Positions 1-11,025 of a DNA stretch of 64,000 nt are shown here, one piece after another (position 1 is the first letter of the stretch; each line of letters begins with the position of its first letter). The translations under genes and the position numbers were made by a program. The stretch spans positions 63,213,501 through 63,277,500 of the forward strand of contig NC_088922.1 in NCBI RefSeq assembly GCF_038396675.1. Reading direction: 5' to 3'. The notes beneath the pieces were generated by a model, which worked only from the letters and a program-made list of their open reading frames with translations, was not told the origin of the DNA and ran no database searches. The DNA comes from Hydra vulgaris. Its lineage: Eukaryota > Cnidaria > Hydrozoa > Anthoathecata > Hydridae.

Positions 1-523
1 AATTCCAAATATGTTACCCAGTTAATTCCAAATAAGTTATACCAGTCTGTTTATATCGCTTGGCAACGCATTCAAAATAACAAACAATTATTTCTGGCGT
101 ACAAGAAGCGGCTCTTTTAGATGCTAAGTTACCCGCTTTTCTTATTAAAATTTCTTTTGACCATCTCTTCATAAAAGCATAAAATCAGTCTTCACAAGGA
201 TTGCAATTTTTGAATAAGTGCAATTGATCTTCGCGTTTAAGGTAGCCACATACAACATCTAGGATTTCATTTGGGGTAAACCATAACCCATTCACCAAGT
301 AATTGGAACGCATGCACCATCAATCTTTCTGATTCATTAGAGGGTACCGTTGTTGCACTTGAGCCATGGAAGCCTTTGTTGTTGTTATTTTTGAGATCTT
401 CGAACCTTGAGACTCGAACGCCATGTTTGAACGCAGCTTTTCTCAGTGATGTTTTATTTTCTTTTATATTAGCTAATGCGGCTAGTATATCGTCTTCCTT
501 GTATGCTATTTTTTAGTTGACAT
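1..523 (-). pseudogene. Pogo/Tigger (CENP-B/jerky-like) transposase, N-terminal part, cut by window edge
   Basis: Read on the minus strand from about 523, the sequence gives a helix-turn-helix-like stretch (DILAALANIKENKTSLRKAA) followed by segments resembling the region after the psq-type HTH of Tigger/jerky transposases (SERLMVHA.QLLGEWG). The frame is broken several times between about 1 and 280, and the catalytic DDE part would lie outside the window. In this family the N-terminal HTH binds the transposon ends. No TIR can be assigned because one end is missing. The assignment rests on residue pattern alone. It is a relic, not a host gene. Confidence 0.55.
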
Positions 524-1554
524 GTTAAAGTGAGTGAGTTAAATTGAATTGAGTGAGTGATGTTTATATTGAGAAATAATATAATTATTGGTTTTTAATG
601 AGTAAGAGATGATTATATTAACAAATAACATTATAGTTCATTTTAATTAAACCGGAGTTACCACTTAGTTAATTAGATAAAGATAAGGGCTAAGTCACTT
701 GCGAAAAACTAAACTTGGTAATTAATCAAGCGTGCGATTTTATCAGAAAAAAGAGTTTTTTTTACTTTTTTTGATTTATTATTTAACTTTTTGTTCTAGC
801 TGCATAAAAATTATACAATCAGAATTAAAATTAAATTTCCAACAAGATAGTGATTAAAATTATTTTTATATTAGTTTCGGTTCAAGCGCCATTTTGTTCG
901 CAACGATAAAGAATATATAAAAAATTTTGACTCCCCGTTAAAGTTGTTTAAAAAAAGAATAAAATGGAGTTGAATAAGCATATAATTTTATCAATTCGAA
1001 AGAGGAGAGAGTTCTGTATTTGAATCTATTTTTAATTTCTTTCATAGCCTTATCCATTTAGTTTTTATTTGATAATTTCGATCAGTGTGCGGAATAATAT
1101 GGTGTGCTGTTTGACCCGGTTTTACTCTACTGATCTTTTATTTTTTATTTGCATATTTTTATATACTTTTTTTATTTACCTTGTTTAGCTTTTGTATTAA
1201 GCAAGGTTGCGTGTACTATGAGAAAATTTTGAAGTACTTTCTTTATGAAAAAAATCATGTTTACTGAGGTTGTTAAGGCTTTTTTAATTTTTTAGAGTCA
1301 AGTAATGCTTTGCATCAAATTTAAGTTTTTAAAAGTCTATTACAATTAATAAATTATACAGCAATGTAAATTGTACTCTTTATTTGGTATGTTGGGTCTT
1401 CGTTGTGTTGCTTTATATTGTTTTTAAAGTAAACAAATGCGTTTTTCGTTTTGTTTTTTTTTGCTTGTTTTTTTTTTTGTTTAAAAATAAACAAGAACAA
1501 ATATTAAAGCGCAATTATTATTTGTACTTGTTTTGGCAACAAGAACAGATAATA
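524..1554. other. Non-coding AT-rich DNA upstream of the CIMIP2-like gene
   Basis: No supported coding region. Runs of T and short AT repeats dominate. The sequence just before the ATG at 1555 is the presumed 5'UTR/promoter of the spliced gene. A GGCAAC hexamer at 1535-1540 resembles half of an RFX X-box, the usual switch for ciliary genes, but the other half-site is not convincing. No clear TATA box can be singled out in such AT-rich DNA. Confidence 0.4.
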
Positions 1555-4500
1555 ATGGCGCTTGGTAACGATGGCGAAACGCTATTTGTAAAGGAAAAAC
1601 TATTAAACTCTAATCGTTCAAGTTTTGTTCCTGGGTAATATACTTTCATTAATATTATTAGTACGATATGCTGTAAAAATATATTAAAGGGATCATTTAT
1701 GGAGTACTTTAACAAAAGATATTGTCCTATAACACTTAACATTTACTTAAAAATTTTGTTTTTGATTGTTATTCAAATTATTTTTTTATAATCTTTTTTT
1801 TTTTCTCCTTCTTCATTTATTCAGTTTTTTGCAGTTGTACAATTTTTTTTTCAATTTTACAAATAGTTGGTTGCATGTAGAGTTTATCGTTGAACTTACC
1901 AACTTACATTAAATAGGTTAACCATCTATGTGTTTACAATATTTTGGGGAAAATTTTTACCAAACATTATATATAATATATAATTTTTAAACTTTTACCT
2001 ATAAATGCAATAATTGCTGTATTTTAATTTTCTCTGCATTGGGGCTGTTTATTAATTATATCAACAAATTTTTAGGAAAACAGAAACACACTTTGCAGTT
2101 GTTTAGTTTATTTAAAAATACCTACAGAAGACTCACACTGTTTTTATTTCCTAATTCTTTAGTATTTGTTATATTTTTTGAGATAAAATTTAATAAGACA
2201 AGATGTGTCTCTTGTTCTTATGTTTTGTTTAATCAGGTTTTCAATTAACTATATAAATATTTGTTTACGATTAATTTTACAGTTTGTTAAATTTTTTGTT
2301 ATTTTGCAAGTTTTAGTAAGCTGGCTTTCTGCCTGAAAGTTTTGTTAAATTTGATTTCTTTTTTGTGAGCTAAAAACTTTAAAATATGCAGGCATTAGTC
2401 GACAAAATAATCATACATTTTTTTATTACAAACACTATTACTTTATTTTATTTGATTTATTTTAATATATTGTTTCTATTATCTTTTAATACTAGATACT
2501 GTGGACATAAGCCTTTGCTCAAGTTTTCTTTTGGTCATACATATGGTTTTCATACAAGTCAACTCTCTGAGGTATTAGTATATACATGGGTAGGATTGAA
2601 AAGTATGTTTTTTCAAAAGGAATGACCATTGTAAACTAAATGATGGAGATGGAGTCCATAATCCCTTACATGCTACCTATAAATACCTATTCTGTTTCCG
2701 GTAAAGATGTTGTATGTGTAATATTAATTTTTTTGTTACAGCCATTAAACCTTATGTCATGGAAGGAGCTTATTGTTTTGAATACCTATAACTTAAAGTT
2801 TAGAATTCTACTAACAATGTCTTCACTCAAAATTAAATAAATATTTATAGGTAATATGTAAGGTATTATTGTCCCCTTCTAAATGTTTTTAGTTTTTTTT
2901 GAATTCCTAGTTTTGTTTGCAAAGGGCATTCTTTTTAAAAAACAAGACTTTTCCATCCTGCCATTGTTGAAGTTTCTCAGTTTAGTATAATTATAAAAAG
3001 TTATACTTTCAAGTTAACCAAAATATGTAACACAGGTCAGTGGTAGTAACTGAATAATGTAATAATACTATCACTTGTTTGGTTTTTATTTTTTTTCAGA
3101 AACCGTTTTAGAGTATATGTTTAATTAAAATCAAAAGAATATTTTATGATTAGTACAGGTTTCTTATAAATTATATTTCTTATAAATTATTCTTATAAAT
3201 TTCTTATAAAAGGTTTCTTATAAATTCAATGGAATGTTAATTCCATTGAATTTATAAGAAACCTTTTCCTTTTTAAAAAGATCTTATGTCTATATATTTA
3301 ACATCTTGTATCTTGGACTGTTTTTCCTTGTTTCTGATATGGATCTAAGATATTTTTTATGTAGTAACTTGTACTTAAGATCACAAAAATGAAGATTTTT
3401 ATCTATTACTGTCAAATAGAATTACAAATTTTTGATGCTTTGTTTGACAAAATTTGTTTAAATTAATATTAGTAGATATTTGTCACCTGTTTAAAAAACT
3501 ACATGAAATAATTTTATTTGTAAAAAATAATTTTTGAAGGAAAAAAAAATTTAGCATAAAATAATGATAGCTATTTATTTAAAATAAATAAATTATCTGT
3601 ACATTTTGATAAATTTGCAATAAGTAATTAAGCTTACATTGTTTGTTTTTTTAATTCATTTTAAAAATAAAGTTTTTACTTTTATTTTAGATTATAAAGT
3701 ATTGTTTAACAATAGTTTTGGAACTTTTATTTAGTAAGTATAAGATGATAGTGAATTTCCAATTGGAAAGTTTGCAAGGTAAACTTGTAATGGAAATTTT
3801 ATCTAATATTTTGACATAACTGCAAGTGTTTCTAATCATGTTTGAGTTTTTAAACATAGAAAAGAAGTTTATATATGAAAATCAGTATTTTAGTGAGACA
3901 ATATTCGTTTTTAATGAGATTTAAGAATTAGAAAAAGTGAGACATTTTTGTGTTTAGTTTTGTATTTCAATTATGTTTTTTATTCTAATTTATATTTCAA
4001 GATTTTTTGAGTATTATATAACTTTTAAACTTTTGTGGATGTTGATGTTTCTACTGGTGTCCATTTTTTATGTTATAATCTATTGTAATAATTTTAGAAA
4101 GCTGAAGAAAAAAATCATAGTAAAAACTCTGTTTATTCAAAAAAGAAGAACTTTGACGATTTACCTGAAGAAAAAAGTTGTTTGCAAACTAAGCAATTTG
4201 TTTCAGGATACACTGGTATGGTTTTTATATGTGCTTATACAGGATTTCAAACAAGAATTAGACATCTGTATCTTAATGGCCTACCTGAAAAACTGCCTAA
4301 AGGGTTAACCAACTAATATTGTTATGGCTAACTGCATTCTGCTGCCACTATTAAAATGCCTTCTATGTTAAGATTTTAGCAGTAATAAGATATTCTTTGT
4401 TATACAACTTTTTACTACTATATTGTTATACTACTTTATTCAACTATACATCATTTTTTTTTTACATTTTAGTTTAATTAAGATTATATTTTACACTTTT

Positions 4501-7311
4501 TAAACAACTTAACATATATTTATTTTAGAAACTCGTATTAGTTTTGTTTATCAATTAATAATCCAATTTATAGTTACTTCTAACAATTTAATAAAAGTAC
4601 TAAACAAATTTTAGTATTTTTATTAAACTGTTAATGGCCAACGATCAGCCCAATTACTATAAAAAAATTACAGAAAAGTATCCCAATCAGCCCTAAGGAA
4701 GGTGTAAAAAGTGCAATGGTGCATCTGATATAGAAAAAACATAAGATAAAAGTTTGAGTGAGATTATCATGTGATCTGAAGCACGTAAAGAAGAATATGA
4801 AAAACTAAGCATAGTCTAAGGTCAGAGATAAGAAACACGAGTTATTGAATGAAAGCAATTGATTAGGGTTGTCTGGAAAATGAGTCACAAAGTTTACTAT
4901 TATAGTAAAAGATTAAGAAAAACAAAAATTTTGAGCATTAAATCCAGGAAGTTCAGTGGTACTAGAGCTTAGCCATATAGTGTGATGAGTATCAAAGTCA
5001 CTAATAACAACAATACTTAAAAAAGAAAGATAAAGATAAAGAGGTTAGTCGATTTGATCAGAAACAACATTGAAAAGATTGCAGTTAAAGGAGATCAATA
5101 AAGACCTTAAAGGAAGGTAGTTGAATAATGAGGTGTCTAATCAAAGCAAGAATAGTCAGAGGATTCATACCTGATTTTACAACAAATAAGTGAATTGATG
5201 CATAAGTTTATGCCCAGGCCAAGGATTTGGCTATTGGAGCCTTTATGAATCAAAGAATTATAGCCATCAACACTAAGATCTAAAGATCAAACAAATTTAA
5301 ATTTGTCTCACAACGCGCAAGTAGGTCAGTTGAACTTTGCAAATGCAAAGGTAAAAAGTTTGTAAATTTAAAAAAAAAATGCAAATGCTAATGTAAAAAG
5401 TTAATTTAAAGACTATGAGTATTGTTAAAGGATAGGTAAAAGCAATTTCTTCAAAATTCTTAGTAATTCTAGGTACTTTATTTTTGTTATATATAATTTA
5501 TATATAACAAAATTATTGCTATATTTTAATATGTAATTTCAGATTTAGAATCAGCATGTAAACTTTTGTTAAAAGTTTTTATTGCATTCCTGCAGAAGTA
5601 TTTAGAATTGCTGCACTTAATTTAATGAGCAATAAATGAAATGGAAAATTATAATAAGAAATAAGTGAAATTTGAAACTAATTTTAAATAAATTTTTTAA
5701 GATTAAATCAAGTTTATTCGTTTGTATAACAGCAATGCTTTAATAAAATTATAACTGTTATTTTACAACTTTTGTTAAACTGTTATAAGTTTTTGATTGC
5801 TTTCATAATTTACTTTTATTCAAAAATTTGTATACTAGTATAATAAATTAAAATTTTAAAGTAGAATATTTTTTTCGTTTTCAAAATAATCAAAGCATTT
5901 GCATTTTTGTACTTAGGGTATATTCCACAGCATATGCTAAAATATGGAAAAACATTTAAAAGAACATCAGAGGAAGCAATGTCTGAATTTAGGTGGAGAG
6001 AATTTCTTAAAAAAAATGCTGAAAAGCAGTTAATGGAGACAGTTAAAAACTATGAAAAACTTGAAATAAAGAATCTTTATCCTAAGACTAGACACTCTCG
6101 GTATAAAACTGGTAACTTTGTTGTGAAAGATTTTGGTAAGTAATAATTGATTAGCTTTAGTTTATTTTTGGCAAAAGTATTTTATATTAAAACTATTCAT
6201 GAATTTCAAGGTGATAAAGGCAATAAGTCGTGTTTTAAAGCGCCAATTTCGGGATACCAAGGTTATGTTCCAAAATGTGAAAAGCACATGCTTGGGTGCA
6301 GTTATACTCAATGGGTTAAAAATGCATATGAAGATTTAAACATTTCCAAAAACTCTTCAAATTTATTGCATAAAAACAATCAAGGCTCTACAAAATTTAG
6401 CAAATTGTTAGTTTGTTTACTTTGTTTTTGTTTGTTTATATTTTTTTTACGTTTAAAATTACGGTGAGTTAATATCAAAGTTAAACTGCTAAGAAAATTA
6501 ACCTTCTTGTGTTGGATCTCATGTTGAATGATGAGATGAATTAGATAATTTTTTAAAAAAAAGCGCAATTTATTAATACTTTAGATGAAAAGTATGTAGT
6601 AATAATTAAAAGTTATATAGAACTTCTATAGGACTTATAGGTATACTTTACGTTTTATATTTTCAATGGGTTACATGCATTTAAGGCGGGCGAGAAGGGG
6701 GTGTTTGACATCCCATCCCCCCCTCTCCCCATTACTGAATTTTTTGTGCACTTAGTCGTCAAATTTGACCCTTTTAACAAGTCACTTGACAAATTTAGAA
6801 AGTCGGTCGGCAAGTGTCGACTAGGCAGTCGACGAATTTCAAAAAATGAGGACCTTTTTTTTAATTGTATATTCAACAAAAATTGTAATTGCACCCCCCC
6901 TCCCCCACATGACACCTACTCGCGCCGGCTCTGGATGCATCATGTATGAATTATTCTTCCAATTAAATAAATCTTTTTATTTTAGCTATACTGAACCATT
7001 ACAATCAAGTGATGAAAGTTTACTTGGTTCTGTTTTGTTGAAAGATGCTGGTATGATTCCTCATTATACTGGGCATGTTCCTCGTAAGTGATGTTTTAGG
7101 TTTTTAAAAAAGGAATTGGATGCAATATTAAAGTACATCGCAGAAACTAATTTATTTTTCTTGATGCAGCATTTGAGTTGATCATATTCATATTTATATA
7201 GTAAAAATTTATACACTATATTACTATTGATTATTGATAATTATTTTAGAGCAACGATTCACATTTGGATCTACTTACAGTGATTCCACTCGAAAAGTTT
7301 TAATGTCTTAA
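1555..7311 (+). CDS. CIMIP2/FAM166-like ciliary microtubule inner protein, seven exons, complete
   Basis: Seven exons join in one frame: 1555-1634, 2496-2571, 4098-4215, 5917-6135, 6211-6406, 6986-7083 and 7250-7311 (849 nt, 282 residues plus TAA at 7309). Every intron is GT-AG and all junction phases agree. The first exon starts MALGNDGETLFVKEKLL. Four family-type motifs occur: VPGYCGHKPLLKFSFGHTYG (exons 1-2), SGYTGYIPQHMLKYGKTF (exons 3-4, split glycine codon), ISGYQGYVPKCEKHMLGCSY (exon 5) and PHYTGHVPQQRFTFGSTY (exons 6-7). This G-Y-x-G-[HY]-x-P...[FY]G.T[FY]G pattern is the DUF2475/FAM166 signature. Those proteins sit inside axonemal doublet microtubules. The role is inferred from the family. 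The gene has no frame damage, so it is probably functional. Whether it is CIMIP2A, B or C cannot be decided here. Confidence 0.88.
2572..4097 (+). other. Intron 2 of the CIMIP2-like gene
   Basis: A 1.5-kb AT-rich intron. It contains tandem TTTCTTATAAA motifs at about 3168-3225 running into a perfect hairpin (3208-3267). Open frames here are chance ORFs. One, at 3973-4308, runs over the real exon 4098-4215 in another frame. Confidence 0.7.
3208..3267. repeat. Perfect 28-bp inverted repeat with 4-nt loop
   Basis: The arms at 3208-3235 and 3240-3267 are exact reverse complements around a GTTA loop. They lie in intron 2 of the CIMIP2-like gene, right after several tandem copies of TTTCTTATAAA. 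It could be a fold-back element, a local inverted duplication or a small-RNA hairpin. The arm is longer than the ~22-bp duplex of a typical miRNA. Confidence 0.9.
4216..5916 (+). other. Intron 3 of the CIMIP2-like gene
   Basis: A 1.7-kb AT-rich intron between the split glycine codon halves (G at 4215, GG at 5917). It holds no recognisable gene. Around 4640-5330 it is somewhat richer in purines and may be decayed repeat DNA, but no family is recognisable. Confidence 0.6.
6407..6985 (+). other. Intron 5 of the CIMIP2-like gene with a GC-richer insert
   Basis: The stretch at about 6680-6935 is clearly GC-richer than its surroundings, with C-runs at both ends (CCCATCCCCCCCTCTCCCC near 6712; CACCCCCCCTCCCCC near 6891). 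It is probably a repeat insertion within the intron. Its open frames on both strands are not recognised as any protein. Confidence 0.5.
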
Positions 7312-9494
7312 AGTGTTAAAATAAGAGACAGAAATATTAGCATATAAATACTGCGTGAACGTTTGTTTATTTGTGAATATGTTCACGGGTGCATATGTTA
7401 CATTATAAATCTAGAAAACTTCATAACGTTAAGAATCTAAACGGGTGTTGCAGAATCTACATTGTAAGATTTTAATATATCATTTAAAAAGGCGAGAAGG
7501 AATTTTTTTTTTTTGTACACAACAACAAGGCAGCAACACCCCAAACGGATTTAAGTTAGAGTAATTATTTATTTTTTATCTATTTTTGGATTTTTAAATA
7601 ATTTTGTTAATAATTTGTTAGATATGTTGGATTTGTTAAATAATTTTGATTATAATTTCTTATACAATTCATGGATAGCCTAAAAGTTTATTAAATTTAG
7701 TTAGCTGCAAATTTTTTTGAAAGTTGAATTAGTCAAACAATTAGCGATTTAAAATAAATCTTTTTTTTTCTTCTAAAGTTGTTAAAATTAAAGAATTCGT
7801 GTCTGAACTCGAACAACAACTGAGTTAAAATTTCTGATGCTCAGTGCTAAATGAGTCTCTCTATAATCAGGATCTAGAACCCGCTATGATATAATAAATA
7901 ACGCTTGAGCAGGCACATATTTTATTTTTAAATGTGTCTGGTCAAGCCAATTTTTAACTTGTATATACTCGCTAAAGGTTTCACAAAAACCAAATTTTTT
8001 TTTTGGGTGTGTGTAGTTGATTTTGCAGTTAAAGAATGTTTATAGAATTGCATATATATCAAAATTAATGGATCGTGTAAGAAAAAAGTACATTTAGCTT
8101 TATCGCCGACCCCTTTAAAAAATTCTTTATAACCGTAATATACAAATACATATAAAAACAGGGCCGTGGCTATTGGGTCAGAACCCTTGCCCCTTCCCTC
8201 CTTCCAAAAAAAAAATAATGAAAAAATCTAAAAAGAATTATTCTTAATCTTTCAATAAAAAATTTAGGTATTACTAAAAAAAAGTTCCATAAATTTCCAA
8301 AATAGCCCCTAAATTTGCAAATGGACCCCCTTAGTTCGTTGGGGTCCCTCCTTCCAAACAGGGTGTGTGAATTAGGCTAGCCACGTTTCTGTATAAAAAT
8401 AACAATTAGATATAGCGTTGCTAATAAAATAGATAATTATTTTTTATTAGCAACACTTTGCAACGAAAATTTGGTACAAAATATACACGAGTAATATTAG
8501 TGCAAAGAAAACTTTAATGAACAAAAATTATTACAAAATAGTAAGCAACATGTTTATTTTTTACATTCGAAGGGGCTTGGTGATAAGACTGAATTTTTTA
8601 CATTCGAAGGGGCGATAAGACTGAATTTGTCTTCTTCTTGCCCCAGCCGTGTATATACATTTTGTAAAAGTCTAATTTTGTAAAAAAATTCTTTATGGCG
8701 AAATACATACATAATTCGTGGAAAATTTGTAATGGCGACAAATAATTTTTGGAAAAATTTTTTGTTGCCATTACGATGTACTGCGTCAGTTTTTCTGTAC
8801 ACATGTTCGCACAAACGCTGTACAAGATTTTTATCAACTATTTTTAAACGAGAACGAATTTTTTTTGCAGTTGGTTGTCATATTTATGTCATATTAGGTA
8901 TGTATGAACTCAGATCACAATTCTGCTTATGATGTCTAGTAAATGTTGATTGGTTAATATTCAGAAACAACACTTAGAACTTTTCTAATATATACTTTTC
9001 AGAAACAAATAAAGCTGATAAATTCTCATACTGCTGTTTCTAATCATTGATGCATACTATAAACACTATTTGGCCAAATGCTGATTTGAAACAGACATCA
9101 CCTAAAAAAATTTATTTAGATCTATTAAGTTCTATTATTAAATAAAAGATTGAGATTTGTTAAAAGTCTTAATTTTAGAACAGAGCTTTGATCTAACAAC
9201 ATTATAGAAAATTAGAGTAGGCGGTAATGATTTTATGGAAGTACGTGATTTTGGAACAAAGAAGTTGATAACTTTATTTCTAAATTACTTGTTGGCATTT
9301 AATACCAATAATTAATTTAGTAATAAAACTATCAATTCATTCTCCTGATCCCTGAAGTTATAGAGTAATATTTTTTTTAACATTGTACAAATTGAAGAAG
9401 ATAATAACATTTACTTAAAAATTTCATTTTCAAAAAACTGAATTCAGTCATCAAAATGTTTGAATATTTGTTTATCATCTCCAATTTACCTCTG
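7312..9494. other. Intergenic, repeat-rich, no gene seen
   Basis: Downstream of the CIMIP2-like stop. About 8100-8390 has a GC-richer tract with C-runs and two GTCCCTCCTTCCAAAC-like copies. Near 8564-8625 a 30-nt segment (TTTTTTACATTCGAAGGGGC) is duplicated. About 8690-8860 has locally self-complementary stretches (ATGGCGACAAATAATTTTTGG followed by its approximate reverse complement). These look like decayed repeats. No coding region is supported. Confidence 0.5.
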
Positions 9495-9554
9495 CTGTTT
9501 ATTATTATAAAGATAATATTATTGAAATATTATTATCTTTATAATAATAAACAG
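9495..9554. repeat. 24-bp perfect inverted repeat (hairpin)
   Basis: The arms at 9495-9518 and 9531-9554 are exact reverse complements. The same CTGTTTATTATTATAA motif occurs a third time at about 9580-9596, directly before the 30-bp minisatellite. Confidence 0.85.
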
Positions 9555-9600
9555 AAGAGGATATTATAAAATGTCCTCTGCTGTTTATTATTATAATTAA

Positions 9601-9750
9601 GCAATAAGAAACAGGCGTTTACATAATTAAGCAATAAGAAACAGGCGTTTACATAATTAAGCAATAAGAAACAGGCGTTTACATAATTAAGCAATAAGAA
9701 ACAGGCATTTACATAGTTAAGCAATAAGAAACAGGCGTTTACATAATTAG
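9601..9750. repeat. 30-bp minisatellite, five copies
   Basis: Five head-to-tail 30-bp units beginning GCAATAAGAAACAGGCGTTT. Copies 1-3 are identical and copies 4-5 differ by one or two bases. The minus-strand ORF over it is a translation of the repeat (YVNACFLLLN-type) and not a gene. Confidence 0.95.
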
Positions 9751-10982
9751 GACTAATTTACAAACTTACAAAATTAGAAAATAAGTTGTTTTTTTAACGA
9801 AAATTTATACTTTCAAACTAGTTATTAGAGATGTTCATTTAGTAAATATTTAAGATACTTAAAATATTTAAAATGTTCATTTAGTAAATATTTAAATAAA
9901 AATCAATTAATATTAACATGCTGTTGTTTTAGCATTGTCGAAAAGATTTAACTTTCTCACCTTGGGAGCAGAGCAAATTAACATGTTCCTAAATACTTGA
10001 AATAAGGTTTATAAACAAGTGATTTATAATTTACTTAAATAATCACTTAAACAACTAATTGAATACTTTCATAACTATTTTACTATGACTCCATTTTGGA
10101 GGCGCGTTGACTTAAAGGCTAAAATTTATAGTTTACAACTTCCACTATATAAAAATAGTATATCTTTAACTATTGGGAAAAAGTTTTTTTGCATTTGTTT
10201 TTTATTTCTGCCCAAATATGTATTTGACGTAAGGGATCGTTCATAAATTACGCAACGCTAAACTTCACTAATAAACAAAACAAAAAAGATAAGTTTTCCC
10301 TCGCAAAACTTTAAGCTATTTGAAAAATTAAAATAGCGCATTAAGTTTAATGAAAATTGCCGCGTCAAAGAACCAAAGGTCTCCGACTTTAGCTTTTTAA
10401 ATAAACTTAGCGTTGCATAATTTATGGATAATCCCTAAGCGACATTGCATTTCAACATGGCGATAATATCTTTACGATATCGCAGTGAGTAGGTTTCTAA
10501 AATAATAGTTAATCAAATAATCAATCTAATATTATTAGATTAGGTAAAAGATAAAACATTTTGCTACAAAATACTTGAACTATGACCATCTCAAATAATA
10601 ATTTATCAAATAATCAACAATCCAAGGTTTTTGAGTAAGTTAAGTTAGTACATATTGGTACAAAATGTACCAAATTTAGGTTACTAAGTCACTAAGTCAC
10701 CAAACCAAAGTCGTGTAACAAAAGCCACGTAACCAAGTCACCAAACCAAAGTCATTTAACCAAAGAAATTGCAAAGTGATACCGTTTTTTTTTTAAGTTT
10801 CTCAAAACATAAAAAAATGGCTTTTGTCAATTTGAAATGCAACAATATTTTAATAATACTTTCGTTTCCTGATTTCTTTTAACATTTAAAGTATGCGGTT
10901 TTCTTTTTTTTTTTTCTTTTTAATCTATACCATTGTTTAGCAAATATGACGTCAAATTGATCTGAAAGGAAGTAAAATTGGA
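9751..10982. other. Intergenic DNA with a small MITE, no gene seen
   Basis: AT-rich. It contains the MITE at 10232-10436 and an AAGTCACCAAACCAAAGTC duplication at about 10692-10755. The last ~200 bp are the 5' flank of the 445-codon ORF. Confidence 0.5.
10232..10436. mobile_element. 205-bp MITE with ~30-bp TIRs
   Basis: The left end (10232-10261, AGGGATCGTTCATAAATTAC...) and right end (10407-10436) are inverted copies with about five mismatches. The ends contain the CATAAATTACG motif also found at 51154 and 56872. No coding capacity, so the element would depend on a transposase in trans. The superfamily is uncertain. No clear target duplication beyond A/T bases. Confidence 0.7.
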
Positions 10983-11025
10983 TTACGTAAAAACTTTTTT
11001 TATTATATAAATTGAAAAAAGAAAA

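Noticed and set aside
1535-1540. RFX site in front of the ciliary gene
   Set aside because: Only one half-site (GGCAAC) is visible. A hexamer is too short to claim.
3973-4308. 111-codon ORF in the CIMIP2 locus
   Set aside because: It runs over the true exon 4098-4215 in a different frame. The splice-supported frame has the family motif.
6655-6949. ORFs on both strands in a GC-richer patch within an intron
   Set aside because: Both strands are open because of composition. There are no domains, and the patch is bracketed by real exons of another frame.
9539-9724. Minus-strand ORF with repeated YVNACFLLLN units
   Set aside because: It is a translation of the 30-bp minisatellite (unit length divisible by 3), not a repeat protein.
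9601-9750. CRISPR-like array
   Set aside because: The 30-bp repeats are head to tail without spacers. It is a minisatellite in eukaryotic DNA.
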